Shown one piece after another: positions 10,774 through 22,288 of a stretch of DNA of 64,000 nt (position 1 is its first letter; every line of letters starts with the position of its first letter). The translations under genes were made by a program, and so were the position numbers. This DNA is from Glebionis coronaria. Its lineage: Eukaryota; Streptophyta; Magnoliopsida; Asterales; Asteraceae. Under the pieces are notes generated by a model. The model was not told where the DNA came from. It saw nothing but the letters and a program-made list of their open reading frames with translations, and did no database searches. The stretch is from NCBI GenBank assembly GCA_025667525.1, contig CM046882.1, positions 216,674,592 through 216,738,591 of the forward strand, in the 5' to 3' direction.

Positions 10774-12451
10774 TGATAGGTGTGAAAACACTCATCCTTT
10801 TACCACTTATTTCTGGATAAAACAAGACCAAAACACGTATTTAATATCATTTGTTTGGAATTATGCGTGGTTTTTGTGTTTATTGTGTTTTCAGAGTCAA
10901 CCGAGAGAATATTGAAGAAAACATGGGATTGCACGGGTTTTATCGAGGAAAAAGACTCAAGACGAAGTCTATTGTCCAAGAGATGCAAAAGATTTGAAGT
11001 CATTGTGCCTATTTGAAGATTTATCGAAGAATAGAGGCAAAGATGAAATATTCATATATGTCGAAGAACTCGAGTCTATTAAACAAAAGATTATAAGAAG
11101 AGTTGGAATTATTCACCGACACTTCTCAAAATCCAAAGTCAGAAACGTTTATTTAAAGAAACATGAAGATTAAAGAAGAAAGAAGAAAAGAAGCCCAAAC
11201 CAAAGCCTATTCACAAGCCCACCATCACACGCCTATAAATAGGACTTTACTTCACAAAATTTGGAGCTAGTTAGTCTTTAGTTAGTTTTCACTTTTCCTT
11301 TTTTCTCTCTAGTTTTAGAGAGAGAAAGTTCTAAACTTTCTCTCAATAGTTTTCATCTTTCTCTCTTTCAAGATCAAACCTTTGTATTGTTTTTCATTAA
11401 TCAAGTTTAATTTCAAGCTTTTAATCTTTAATCTTATTCTACCTTTCTTTGATTTTGATTCACTTTTGGTACGAATTACTTATGATCCGTGTTGTTCATC
11501 TATGTTTTCGTGCTTAAGAAGTTAATCTTTTTATGTTTCCTTAAGTTTCTATACAAATAAGCTTTAAGATCATTGTGCTTATTGGCTTATTTGTTAGTTT
11601 AGCTTATTTACTTTTTAAAGTTTTAATAAAAAATTCATCTTTTTATTGTTTGATTTATAAGTTTCCTTAATCTAAGTTTAGATAAGTTGTTATTTGAGCT
11701 TATTTGATTTGTTTCATATTAGATTCGTGCTAGTTTTGGAGTTAGCTTATTCACATAGCTTATCTCCTAGCTAAAGTTTCGGATCAAAGGGATATATCTG
11801 AAAGGGTGTAAACCCTTTTCCGATTTGCACATTCCGAGCAGACACCACCTTTATTCCGATCACTTAGATCGGAAAAGGGTTTTGGGATATTCTGATTTAC
11901 ATACTATTGCCGACATTCCGATTTGGACTTCTTTATTCCATATTCCGATTGAGTTTTGTTTTATATTCCGATTGCATTGTTTTTCCCACATTCTGATTGG
12001 TGTAATTTTTCAGCATTCCGATTTGGCTAGCTTCCAAGATATTCCGACAGGAAGGTATTGCCATATTCCGATCAACAGATCGGAATACATTCCGATTGTA
12101 CCATTTTCACCCATTATTCCGATCACTCACTTTTAGCATATTCCGATTAGGGTTGATTTTAGTTTCTTATTTTTTTTACGAAGTTCTAAGTGTTAGTTTT
12201 ATTTAGTGTTTAAGTATATTTCTAAATTTGTCTTTAAGTTTTCAAGCTTTTATTTTCAACTCGTATTTAGTTTAACTTTTAAAACTCTTTTCGCTCATTA
12301 AAATTTACATTTAATTGTCATTAGTTTAAAATAGATAATCAAACCAACACTTTTTTTTATTAACCAAGAACAAATCATTCCACTTAGAACCGCGATCAAT
12401 TCGAGGAGATACCGAGACAAATCTAGAACCCCAATGAAAATACGTGTATCA
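10774..12451 (+). repeat. Athila-1 3' LTR (1678 bp)
   Basis: Copy of 1284-2960 with scattered substitutions and small indels. Ends GTGTATCA and is followed by the target duplication TAGGG. TATA box at 11234; octamer array at about 11820-12150. Confidence 0.95.
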
Positions 12452-12456
12452 TAGGG

Positions 12457-13047
12457 TAAGGCTCTAAGAAACCTTGCATTGATATCACCATGGTCAGGTT
12501 TCAACCGAAGTTGATTCAACTGGCTCAATATCTTTTGGAACCTTTCATACCCTTGATGGATACCTTCAGTTTCTGAGATCTTGAATTCTGTGAATTCATC
12601 TCTCAGCATGGATCTTCGTATTTTCTTTGACTCCTCATTCCCACCAAACCTTGCTTTTATTCCATTCCAGATCTCTCTAGCATCATCCAAATGATAGAAG
12701 TCACCCATGTGATCATCAGGAAGAGACTGAAGCAAAATAGTTTTTGCTTTGATCTCCTTCTGAACAGCTGTGATTTCTTCATGAGTTTTAAGGTCAAGAA
12801 GAGTAATATTACCATTCTTGTCTCTTCCAGTCAACTTCCTGTTGTTTCCATTCAGAATGATCTTCCAAAGGTCTTGATCAGTGTTGGTGATCCAACATTC
12901 CATCTTCATTGCCCAGCTATCATACTAATCCTTTTTCAGAAGAGGAAACTTACCATTTGTGTTGGAAACCGTAGCAATGATCTGCTGAGGTTGCTGAGTT
13001 CTAGGAGTACTATCTTCTCCTGTTTGAGTATAACTTGAGGCAGACAT
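12457..13047 (-). pseudogene. gag: Copia A gag, N-terminal part
   Basis: The start ATG is the complement of 13045-13047, about 60 nt inside the primer site. A short Gln/Ser/Thr-rich leader is followed by a TAG (complement of 12925-12927) where a Glu codon would fit, then a typical Copia gag core (UBN2 type): SKKIRRSMLRDEF, then HQGYERFQKILSQLNQL. The frame ends at 12457, where Athila-1 inserted after the ARFLRALPY stretch, and resumes at 1278. Apart from that TAG and the insertion the gene looks sound. Confidence 0.88.
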
Positions 13048-13107
13048 GATTAAACAAAAATGTTAGTAATGAGAAAAATTGATTCTTCTTGTACAGATAC
13101 TCTCCTA

Positions 13108-13120
13108 GGCTCTGATACCA
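13108..13120 (-). other. Primer-binding site, tRNA-Met (Copia A minus)
   Basis: The minus strand reads TGGTATCAGAGCC two nucleotides after the LTR end, the standard initiator-tRNA-Met complement of plant Copia elements. Confidence 0.9.
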
Positions 13121-13122
13121 CT

Positions 13123-13588
13123 TGTTGGATCTACTGGATGTGGATCTTGCAGCCTGTCAGGAACGGTGAACGACTTCTGTAATCACAAGTCTATTCACAG
13201 AGAGACTCTATACACAATATAAGTGCAGAATACAAATACTATAAAGAAGAACAGAATAACTACAACGACTTGATCCTTTTCTAAGGATTTCTAATATTAA
13301 TAATAACTAGAATTATGTTTGATGAAGGTGTGTCTAACCCTTCTAACTAAGGTTCCTTTTATACTACAAGGAAACCCTAATATATCATTAATCAAAACAT
13401 GTAAAACTGATATGCATATCCTTTCCTAACATATCTCATGCATATCCTAACAGAATAACAACTAAATAATAAAGTTTGACTTTAAATAAGACCAGGAGCA
13501 CGACTTGATCCTACTACTACTATGACCAGGAGGAACTACATACCACCTAGTCTACCTATTACAAATAACTATTCCAATGGTCCTAACA
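13123..13588 (-). repeat. Copia A(-) 5' LTR (466 bp)
   Basis: The minus strand starts TGTTAGGACC and ends TCCAACA. It is closely related to 14636-15110 (plus) and 50156-50620 (minus). The TATA box TATAAAAG is the complement of 13356-13363. Confidence 0.92.
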
Positions 13589-13589
13589 C

Positions 13590-13661
13590 ATGGCAACTAG
13601 CTTGGTTGAAGGTATTCAAGCCTGGTTACATGTAGACAAGCTTGCAGCTTCTGGTAAGTGA
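13590..13661 (+). pseudogene. C-terminus of Copia A(+) env-like ORF
   Basis: Reads MATSLVEGIQAWLHVDKLAA plus three residues to a TGA. It matches the end of the minus-strand env-like ORF at 51613 (MATALVEGIQARL...AASGL). The rest of this copy's ORF was displaced to the left, beyond the window, when Copia A(-) inserted just before 13589. This short tail gives the nesting order of the two Copia A copies. Confidence 0.8.
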
Positions 13662-14635
13662 TTGGTATGGTTCTTCTATTCTTGCGTTATACTAACATTC
13701 TTTTCACCAATCTGTACAGTGATTGGTGACTCACATTATAGTTAAAAAAACTTTAAAAAAAGAAAATAAATACTTTTTATATAATATTTGCTTATACTTT
13801 AAACATATGATGGAATTTCAAACTTGTACATAATATAATATCTGCTTATACTTTTCCATCATGAAATTGTTTTTCACTTGACATTTTCACACTTAAGGCT
13901 GTTTTGGGGTTCCTTCTAGTGTTGGACCTGGTCCACACAACAAATGGTGCTCAACTCACCATGTTTCACATACAAGAAAGAGTTGATTCACCATGAGGGT
14001 ATGGCTCTGGTATGATAGTCAAATCCGTTGATGGTTTCCAGGTTACCCAAAACTGGATGGTTTTCACTTGCCATGGTCCTAGACTGAAAAGTGGCTAGTC
14101 CAAGGGGGTACGACTCTTGGTAAACATCTATATCAAATCCGTTGATAGCTGTAATAGCTTGCTCAAAGCTATAGGGTTTTCATCTCACCGATGCTTAATT
14201 GCTAAGAGTTGGCGAGTCCAAAAAGTACGGCTTCTGGTAAAGACATATCAAATCCGTTGACGGCTGTGATGATTTGCCCAAAATCATCAGGGGTACCCCA
14301 CTCACCATTGATTCACTTTCTAAAAATTGGACTGGGTTCTGGTCTCCCAGGGTGATGCTTATTCCACCATAAAGACTGGCTAGCCCAAGAGCGAGCAGCT
14401 ACTTGATAAAGGCTCATAAAATCTGCTCATGTTGCTGTGAAGATTCAACAAGGTGCAGATTTGTTTCAAGCTTTCAAGAAGCTTCTAAGTGTTACTTTTT
14501 GCAGCAGACTTTATGTTGTTTGTACTGATGGTTATGATGCTGTTGTTTGTTCTGCTGTTCCAATCCTCAAGCTGTATTGCAAGATCTACCAGGAAACTTG
14601 AACTCAACAAGTCAAATTCAAGTTTAGGGGAGGAT
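13662..14635 (+). other. Copia A(+) 3' untranslated region with stem-loop array
   Basis: Non-coding, AT-rich at first, then three related modules. Each has TCAAATCCGTTGA (14019, 14133, 14248) followed by a hairpin: TCCAG...CTGGA (14036-14057), ATAGCTT-GCTCA-AAGCTAT (14154-14172) and GATGATTT-GCCCA-AAATCATC (14268-14288). The region ends with a polypurine tract TTTAGGGGAGGA against the LTR. The same modules occur at 50940-51260 (minus) and, diverged, at 43800-44110. Confidence 0.8.
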
Positions 14636-15110
14636 TGTTAGGACCTTTGGAATAGTTATTTGTAATAGGTATTCTAGGAGGTATGTAGTTCCTCCTGGTC
14701 CTAGTAGTAGTAGGAGCAACACGTGCTCCTGGTCTTTAGAAAGTCAAACTTTATTATTTTGAGTAGTTTGTTAGGATATGCATGAGATATGTTAGGAAAG
14801 GATATGCATATCAGAATTACACGTTTTGGTTTAATGATGTATTAGGGTATCCTTGTAGTATAAAAGGAACCTTAGACAGAAGGGTTAGACACACCTTCAT
14901 CAAACATTATTCTAGTTCATATAAATATTAGAAATCCTTAGTAAAGGATCAAGTCATTATAGTTATTTTGTTTCTTCTTGTTCATAGTATTTATATTCCG
15001 CACTTATACTGTGTGATTCATCTAAAGTCTCTCTGTGAATAGACTTGTGATTACAGAAGTCGTTCACCATCCTTAACAGGCTGCAAGATCCACATCTAGT
15101 GTACCCAACA
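14636..15110 (+). repeat. Copia A(+) 3' LTR (475 bp)
   Basis: Starts TGTTAGGACC, ends GTACCCAACA, and is preceded by a polypurine tract. TATA box TATAAAAG at 14859. Its right flank (catgt...) is the env-like ORF of Copia B, so this element inserted into Copia B. Confidence 0.92.
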
Positions 15111-15639
15111 CATGTCAACAACCTAATGAGGGAGAAGACAACAGATCTCTCATATTTACAAGGAAACAACCAAAAATTGACCCAAGGGACATAGGCAAAA
15201 AGAAACTTCAATCTGAATCAGAAGAAGAAGATAGTGCTTCAGATGTTGTAGAAGATACCCTAAAGAAATTTCATCAAATAGACCATGATGAAGAAGTCGC
15301 TTGGAGATTACAAGCAAAAATTCATGAAGAACAACAATAGGAAGCACTTGTAGCAGAAAAAGCATTGCTTGAAGCTCAAAAATTGAAGCAGGAATATAAT
15401 GTTGAAGAATATGACAAAATTTAGGCTGAATTAAAGGCAAGTGAGATCCTAGTTGAGTCCTTAATAGCGGAAGAGAGAGATGCATATAATGAAAATGAAA
15501 AGACAAGATTGATTGATGATTTGGTGAAAGAAAAACAAAGATTCTTTGCAGAAAAGAGAAGATTGGAGAGAATCAAGCCTCCAACAACCAATCAACATAG
15601 GAATAAGATGATGGCTTATCTGAAGAAAGTAAAACATTT
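15111..15639 (+). pseudogene. Copia B env-like ORF, first segment
   Basis: Frame 2, from Copia A's end to element C's insertion point. Composition is Glu/Lys-rich: an acidic stretch (SESEEEDSASDVVED), then long helices likely to form coiled coil, then the basic KPPTTNQHRNKMMAYLKKVK. That last motif belongs to the extra ORF found 3' of pol in a group of plant Copia elements ('env-like'; function unproven). In-frame TAGs after HEEQQ and after YDKI show decay. It continues at 42642 after removal of element C and one CATTT copy. Confidence 0.75.
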
Positions 15640-16394
15640 TTTTAATGCAAAGTAATGCCTAAAAACATTATTAGTGTTAACTAATCTTTCTTAGTTTTGA
15701 TCACGAAAAAACTAAAAAGACATTTATCGTCAAATACAATCATAAGACGAATTATCTAACAAACACTGTCATCAAGGTAATCATTTAAATATTGAACTAA
15801 CATATCTTAATCATGATTAGTGATCATAAAAGTGATTAGTCCTAAACTTACATGTTGTCAAATGTGACAAAAGATTTTTTTAATAAACTTTCTTTTTAAG
15901 AAAATGTTTTATTAAAATGGAAAATGTAAATTTGAATATGGAATATTCCAAATGTCATAGGAATATCCTTTGAAGGTAAAAACTTACCTCAGATATTACT
16001 CCCCTACTAAAAAAAGGGATCAGGGTCTATGAACACGGATCCTTAAATGCCTATGTTGTTCCATAGTGATAAGGAACCGCAAGCACAATTAAGGAACCGT
16101 GCACAGAGAGCCGTTGGCTTTTGTCTCCAATAAATAGTGGATCAAATCTGCATTTTACACAACCTTTTTCGACACTCTTTCTGCTATCCTTCTCCTTTCT
16201 AATTCCTAATCATTTGTGAATGATCCCTTAATGTGTTAAGTATGTTTACTTAAGATTATCCTCTTGATCTCCTTTTTTAACTTGTCCAAAGAGAAGATAA
16301 CTCACACACTTCTGATGTGGTAAAAGATGAAGCCTTGATGAAGATCATCCTCTCCTAAAGATCTAGTCATTTTCATCATTTGTTTTATTTGAGT

Positions 16395-16505
16395 CTTGTG
16401 TAGATTCAATGTATTTGTGAATACTTGGATATAGTCTTGTGTAAATCCATTGTATATGTGTATACTTGGATTTGTGTTGTGTAGATCCAAGTTACATGTG
16501 TCACA
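16395..16505 (+). repeat. Tandem repeat, about 33 bp unit, in element C LTR
   Basis: Three to four diverged copies of GTGTAGATCCAAxTxxATGTGTATACTTGGAT. The same array is in the 3' LTR at about 34660-34775. Confidence 0.7.
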
Positions 16506-16661
16506 TGGATATGTGTTTTATTGAGTTGTAATAGTTGTGAGTTATGAGTTCTCACTAAACTATAAAGTGATGTGGTTGTGTCTTGTGAGTTCTCACTAAA
16601 CTATAAAGTGATGTCTAGTTGTGTCTTGTAAAGTTGTCACTTATCTTCAAAGTGAATAGTC

Positions 16662-16965
16662 ATGAAGATTGGTTCTACCTTTTGATTAGAACTCGACATC
16701 TAGCATTTTGTCGTAAAATGGTGAAGTAGGAAACGTTTTGAAGATTGGTTATATCTTTCGATTAGAACTCTACATCTAGCCTTGTGTCGTAAAATGGTGA
16801 AGTAGGCAACGTTGTGAAGATTGGTTCTATCTTTCGATTAGAACTCGAATCTAGCCTTGTGTCGTAAAATGGTTAAGTGGGCGACGTTGTGTAGATTAGT
16901 CCTAGCTAAGATTAGGTCTCGACATTTAGCTTATTGTCGGAAAATAATGTAAGCGACGTTGTAAG
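16662..16965 (+). repeat. Tandem repeat, about 76 bp unit, in element C LTR
   Basis: Four copies beginning GAAGATTGGTTCTATC and ending AAGTAGGCAACGTTGT; the last is more diverged. Repeated in the 3' LTR at about 34927-35232. Confidence 0.8.
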
Positions 16966-17305
16966 GTTTTATCCGCCAAGAAGGGAGCTTGTGGATATAG
17001 TTGAAATGTCGAGTAAGGTGTACTCAAGGAGTGGATTAGGAACGAAGATAGAGCTTCATTGCCGAACCACTATAAATCTTGGTGTCTTCCTATTAGGTCG
17101 TTTCTTTCCTTACTCTTTACTTACTCTTACTATCATATCATTCACATCTACTATTTGTCATTGTTAATGCATTAGAATTGAACCTAATCATTATGCAACT
17201 AGCTTTCAAGTAAAAGGTAGTTTTGAGACAAAACTGATTGAAAGAATTTTAATTAGGACATAAACCAAAGAGAAGCTATTCAAACCCCCTTATAGTTTCT
17301 ACAAT

Positions 17306-17318
17306 TGGTATCAGAGCG
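17306..17318 (+). other. Primer-binding site, tRNA-Met (element C)
   Basis: TGGTATCAGAGCG two nucleotides after the LTR. Its first 12 bases match the initiator-tRNA-Met complement. Confidence 0.85.
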
Positions 17319-19377
17319 ATGGTCACTCAAGGTCTTTGAAGTATATTGTACTTTAAAACTTAGATCGATCTATTGTCTCCTAAAACTAGAAGGTTTCGTT
17401 GTACTAAAGTCTCTCTTTGGTCAAAACTATTTTTTCATTGAAAATAGGCCTTTTAATTGGTAATATTTCATATCATCTAGATTAGTAGTATTTATACATT
17501 TTAGATTTATCCTTGAAATGTATCTACTAGTTTGTATCTTGCTATGTGTAGGTACTCATGAAGATTATTCACTTAAGTGATTGTAGATTGAGTTACTTAC
17601 ATTTGTAGAAGACTCAAATTCTTTGATTCCCAACATCATTGAATGGTGATACCAAGGTGGATGAGAGTGATACTAGTCCTTGAAGACTTAGTAGTCACTT
17701 TAGTCATGTTTGGGCTTTGCATTAGCTCTTTGAAGTCTTGGAATGCTCATTGCGGCTAAAGTATGTTTTCGTCCTTCCACACGCCCTATTGATCATTCTT
17801 TTGATCATTACTTGACTATATGATTGTTCTTGGAATCCTTGCCTTGACATTTGTTTGTGGTATGCGATTCATTTCTTATATCCTCTCAAACCTTCATTGC
17901 CTGGATACTTGACTCACTTCGAAGATGTAGAGTGAGTTAGTAGTAGCTTAAAGTATCAAGCATGATATGGTTTGCACCCATATGGTTAGTAGGCGCTATA
18001 TCATGTGCAATATGTGCAATTGAGCTCATCTCTATGATGATTTATTAATCCCTTGAGATACCAAACAACTCCATAAGGTGTAGTTAGGATATGACACATT
18101 TAGAATTGAAATATTCCAAGGATGTTGTTATTGTAAACACTAGCAATAATAATTGTCCGATCATGTGGGAGAGAAAGTGAATCTATACTATGCTCATTGT
18201 TTTAAATAGCATTAAGACTACTCTTGAAAATGATCTTAATCTATTTTGTACAAAATTGCTTGGTATGGTTCATTACCAAAGCCGTTTAGACTTTCACCGG
18301 AAAGGCACGTCTTAAACCACTATAAATGACACAAGCTCTTCGTTTTCGCTACTTGAAGATTGTCACTTGTCTCTTGAGCATTGACCTTGGTCTTGATTCA
18401 CTCCCATTGGGTCCTCTCTCTTTTGCTTCTTTTCTACGAGTAGTTGTTTCTCCGTTTTGATATCTTTCGATCTCGATTCAACTCGTAATCCTTCACTTAG
18501 GCATTATCACCTAGTATTGAAGTGGTATAATGATTTCCAAATGGCTTAAGATATATTTTAAGTATTTTAGAAAAACTTGGTTTTGAAAATTCCTTTGTTT
18601 TTCTTTGTTAAAAACCTGCCACTGCCAGCGGTTCTTTTATTGTCACGGTGATAACCCACGGTTCCATATCGATAAAGCACCACGGCCCCACCAGGTGACT
18701 AAATTAATCAGTTTTTATTAAATAACACTATTTCAAACAAACCCTCCCTTCTTCTCCATAGAAGGCGACGAGTTTTTCCATTCCACCATTGTTAAACCTT
18801 CAAAAACACCAAATCACTCAAGATTAATTGATTCCATGTTGTGACTTTCACTCATCCCTCTTTCAACATCTACTAATTGTAAGTTATTTCATTCAATTTC
18901 AATTAATTTGTTCTAGGGTTCTTGTTTTCATAATTGTGGATTTTTAAAATAAATGTTGAATTAAAACCTTGCTAGGAATATGGGTTGACATAGTTATATT
19001 ACTATGATTCCTTAGGTTCGAATTCATTAAGATTTCACTAAAACCCACTTGTAGAACAATATGAATTTTGACTAAATATTTTTGGTTAAATGATGGAATT
19101 GATAGGAACCCATGAACAAATTGATAATTGCATTGTTAATGCTTACCCAAAAATGTTTTTGAAAAACCTTTGTTCAAAATTCATGGTTGATTTTACATTG
19201 TTCATATTATAGTCAATGATGAATTTGGTTCACTGTTAACATGGAAATGCTAAGGATTAATCCTTCGTTTGACAATCATTTGATCAAACACATTTCTCAT
19301 GATTTTGGTTTTTGGTCATTATGTAGCATATGACTGATTGGGAAATATTTTTGTTTGTTGTTTATAGGTAACTAATC
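17319..19377 (+). other. Element C untranslated leader
   Basis: About 2 kb between primer site and first ORF with no convincing coding sequence. It contains a degenerate copy of the GGTTCC/GGAACC cassette at 18618-18690. Confidence 0.6.
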
Positions 19378-20601
19378 ATGCCTTCGGAATACCATAAAGA
19401 CCACCAAAACACTAAAGTTTATATGCCAAACCTTGCTGAATTTTGTCGCTCAACAACCTTTGCCAATACCTTTCGTTCACTCCAAAACTGTTGCTTTCAT
19501 GAGGGTAGAGTTGTCGAAGAGGACATTAGGGGTTATACATACATCAAAACAATGTTTGCTCAAATTGGATTTGATTGTTTGTTATATATCAAAGAAGATA
19601 TTTACCCCGAATTTCTCTTGGAGTTCTTTAGCGGATATTCTCTTGTCTATAATGATAATGGAGTATTTGTTAGTTTCACCATAAATGGTAAACTTATCCA
19701 ATACTCTCTCGAGGCTTTTGGCGCGGCTCTTCGTGTGCCATTTGTTGGTACTTGTCGGTTCACCGATGCTTGGAGACTTAATGCTCTAAGTGAGTCTTCC
19801 GATAGTGCTCCTGATGACAACAAAGAGCTAGACCTTGACCTCATCCTTGATATCATTACCAAAGAGCGTTGTTCAACCGTTGTTCGAAGTATCCACTCTA
19901 CTAAGTGATCTATAAATCACCATGAGATACTCGAAAGTGACCTTAATGATTGTTTGGTCTGATAGGCCGACATTCTTATGGAAAATGTATTTTGTCTTGG
20001 TGGAAACCGGGATCATATCCCAGAATGTATGGCACATATGTTATGTTGCGTCTTTACCAACACTAAGTACAATCTCGCATTTTATATCGCTCGACGTATT
20101 ACCTATTCTCTCTCTCGACCGACCACAAATCTCCCATATGCCATGCTCCTCACTCGTATTTTCACTAAGGTTGGTGAAGACTTTCCCGAGCTTGATATTT
20201 CTCGCTTTCGTCCGGTCAGTCGTGTTATGATGCCTATTCGAGAGGTACAACCACGAAAGTCGAGAAGTGATCGTGGTACGAGAATGAATGAACCACAAGA
20301 GTCCGATGATGAGGACACTCGTATTTCACCAAGTGATGGTGGTGACGAAGGTACGATTGCTCATTTTGTCCCTTCGAGTGATTCCACCCCATCTATGAAC
20401 ATTTTCATGGACGGGTTATACCATTTTGTTCCTACTCCTCACTATGCCACTAGTGAACTTCCGGAAAACCTCCTACTTGAGCATGTTTATCGTTCAAACC
20501 TTCAAAAACGTGGTGAGTTACATGATTTTAGATCGGAGAAAAGGGGAGCACTCAAGAGCATTGGGAAGATGATAAAGAGATTTGGTAAGATGAAGGAATG
20601 A
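19378..20601 (+). pseudogene. Element C ORF a, 'putative plant transposon protein' type
   Basis: About 400 codons in one frame, broken by a TGA at 19906 and two adjacent stops near 19967. The first half contains IYPEFLLEFFSGYSLVYND and GKLIQYSLEAFGAALRVPF. The second contains CLGGNRDHIPECMAHMLCCV, YNLAFYIARRI and LPYAMLLTRIFTKVG. This order resembles the family annotated in plants as putative plant transposon protein (Pfam PF20167-like), a gag-position protein of unknown function. After it comes a Ser/Asp-rich linker and a basic helical tail (KSIGKMIKRFGKMKE). There are no zinc knuckle, protease or RT motifs. The start at 19378 is the first ATG of the frame. Confidence 0.65.
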
Positions 20602-20935
20602 AGCAATGGTAATGGTACAAGGATTAACATGTTTGTGAACATGTTTTGAATTGTTGAACAATTTCCTATCTTTAGACTTTTTTATGTTTCTTGTTCTTAG
20701 AATTTGGTGTTAACTAACTTAAACATTATGTTGGATTGCTTAGTAATTTATTCCTTGGATGTTTATGTGATTGTTGTTTCGATTTACATATCTTTGTGTA
20801 TTTCTTTTGTCAGTTAGCTTTCTAGATTTTGTTTTACTGTCCACTTTGGCTTGATATAGACTTGTGAAAAATGTGGGGTTTTGAAAATTCCTGGAGGAAC
20901 CTTTTTCTGAAGCTTCTTTCCACAGATCTTTAAAT

Positions 20936-21005
20936 ACATGCGGTTCCTTAGTGATAAAGATCCGCAGTCCTATTTAAGGATCCGTAGGCTCCATTTTCGA
21001 CAGAA
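20936..21005 (+). repeat. Hairpin cassette upstream of ORF b
   Basis: GCGGTTCCTTAGTGATAAAGATCCGC, then TTAAGGATCCGTAGGC. Related to copies in the LTRs (16037-16115, 34306-34370) and at 22289-22370. It lies about 290 bp before ORF b. Confidence 0.6.
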
Positions 21006-21224
21006 TCTTTGCTTTACAATGTTTTCCCTAAATCTTTGTAAACCTTGATGAATTTTTTTCTAAAAGACCAGCTTTTTCCCAAATTAGCCTACCTAGTTTC
21101 ATTGTTCACCAAAATGATTTTTGACCCATTACTTGTTTGGATCACCTCCTTCTCTTCTTAAACCTCCTTTGTTTGATATTCTTCTCCATCCTTCAAACCT
21201 TCTTCCAAACCTAGACACACAACC

Positions 21225-21849
21225 ATGGTGTCCACAAGATCATCAAATTCCTCCAAACAATCCTCATCCAAAAGAAACCTTAAGATCAAAATCAAGTTTT
21301 CTAAACTTGGTTCTTCACCTTTTCACACACCCAAGAGTGAGATTTCTCCAATTCTCATTTCTTCATCACCCTCACCACCTCTTTCACCATGCAAAACAAG
21401 CTCAACCCATGGTACTAACCATTCTCATGGTTCAACCTCATCTTCATTCCAATCTAGGATGAATGAGTTGTCCTCACCCTTCACTCTTAGTTCTCTTTTG
21501 GATGTGAACCCTCAACCTCTCCAAAGCATTCCCATTATGAATGACATTGTTGAGCCATTGGTTACCTCACCTTTCACCCCCACCAAATTCTCCTATCTCA
21601 CTCTTAGACACCATGCCTCTTCCTCCTCCTCCTCCCTCAAACACTCCACTTTTGGGTGTTCCCATTTCCTACGTTAGGGGTGATCCATACTTCTTTGATT
21701 TTTTAGTAGTTCATGGTGCAAATAGTCCATGTTGCCTCTATAACAACTACATAATTCAAAACCAAAGAATGGAGATGTTTGCACTTCATAGGAGGTTGCA
21801 AGACTTCTTGCTTACCTTGTTCTCCATTCCTCCACCTCCTAGGAGATGA
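21225..21849 (+). pseudogene. Element C ORF b, Ser/Pro-rich, unknown function
   Basis: The ATG at 21225 opens a Ser/Lys-rich N-terminus (STRSSNSSKQSSSKRN). The reading switches frame between about 21541 and 21677: the first frame ends at 21677, while the more protein-like continuation (21541-21849) has proline-rich PLPPPPPSNTPLLGVP, then VHGANSPCCLYNN and LHRRLQDFLLT. I infer one ORF with a frameshift. The HG..S.CC...FLLT pattern recurs in ORF c. I do not recognise the family; no membrane segment or enzyme motif is seen. Confidence 0.45.
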
Positions 21850-22288
21850 ATGATGATTTTCTAAAAATAAATGTTTTTAAAAGAAAATCAAGTTAAGGAC
21901 GATTATCTATCAACAACTAGTTTATCTAACTTTGTAATAGTTAGTTGTTGTTTCATTTCTTTTATTTCCTTTCCTTCATGAGTTTTCATGAAGAAGTGTT
22001 ATGGATTTAGTATTTGTTTGTTGTTAACCTATGTGCTCACACTAATCAACTTCAATTTTATTTAAAATTTAACCTTAATCTATCATAACCTCTTAAAAAT
22101 TGACTAAAATTGAATCAAAATGTTATCTAAATATTTTGTCACGCTTTGTCAAGACACTTTTTGTGTGTGTCTTGCCTTTGTGCAACCAAAGCATAATCTG
22201 GTGCTAAAAGAGGTAAAAATCCAAGATTTTCAATTTTTTGAAAAAGTCTTATTTTTTCAAAACCTTGTAAAATTGCATTTTCATGTCC

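Larger units (their letters stand above)
1284..12451 (+). mobile_element. Athila-1, autonomous-type Ty3/gypsy LTR retrotransposon (decayed)
   Basis: Complete element: 5' LTR 1284-2960, tRNA-Asp-type primer site, gag-protease-RT-RNase H-integrase, about 1.9 kb of 3' non-coding DNA, polypurine tract and 3' LTR 10774-12451. The 5-bp target duplication TAGGG is at 1279-1283 and 12452-12456. The RT motif FMDDFSVYG and the tRNA-Asp primer site place it in the Athila lineage. No env-like ORF is present after integrase. Coding capacity is broken by stops at 4537, 4990 and 7869 and by frameshifts near 6024 and 8350. The two LTRs differ only at scattered sites, so the insertion is fairly recent. Confidence 0.95.
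1..13588 (-). mobile_element. Copia A(-) retrotransposon, 5' part, interrupted by Athila-1
   Basis: Minus-strand Ty1/copia element running off the left edge. Reading leftward it has a 5' LTR (13123-13588), a tRNA-Met primer site, and a gag gene that begins at 13047 and resumes at 1278 after the nested Athila-1 (1284-12451). Its right end cuts the env-like ORF of a plus-strand copy of the same family, whose last codons continue at 13590. The LTR closely matches those at 14636-15110 and 50156-50620, so three members of one family lie in the window. The 3' end, and hence the target duplication, cannot be checked; the right flank reads catgg. Confidence 0.9.
15640..17303 (+). repeat. Element C 5' LTR (1664 bp)
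   Basis: Matches 33898-35348 plus 42414-42636. Starts TTTTAATGC where the other copy has TGTTAATGC (terminal G mutated) and ends TTTCTACA. It carries a hairpin cassette (16037-16115), a 33-bp-type tandem repeat and a 76-bp-type tandem repeat. Confidence 0.9.

Noticed and set aside
13123..15110. The inverted Copia A LTRs as ends of one 2 kb composite element
   Set aside because: The minus LTR has its primer site and gag on the left side, and the DNA between is the 3' UTR of the plus copy; they are two nested insertions.
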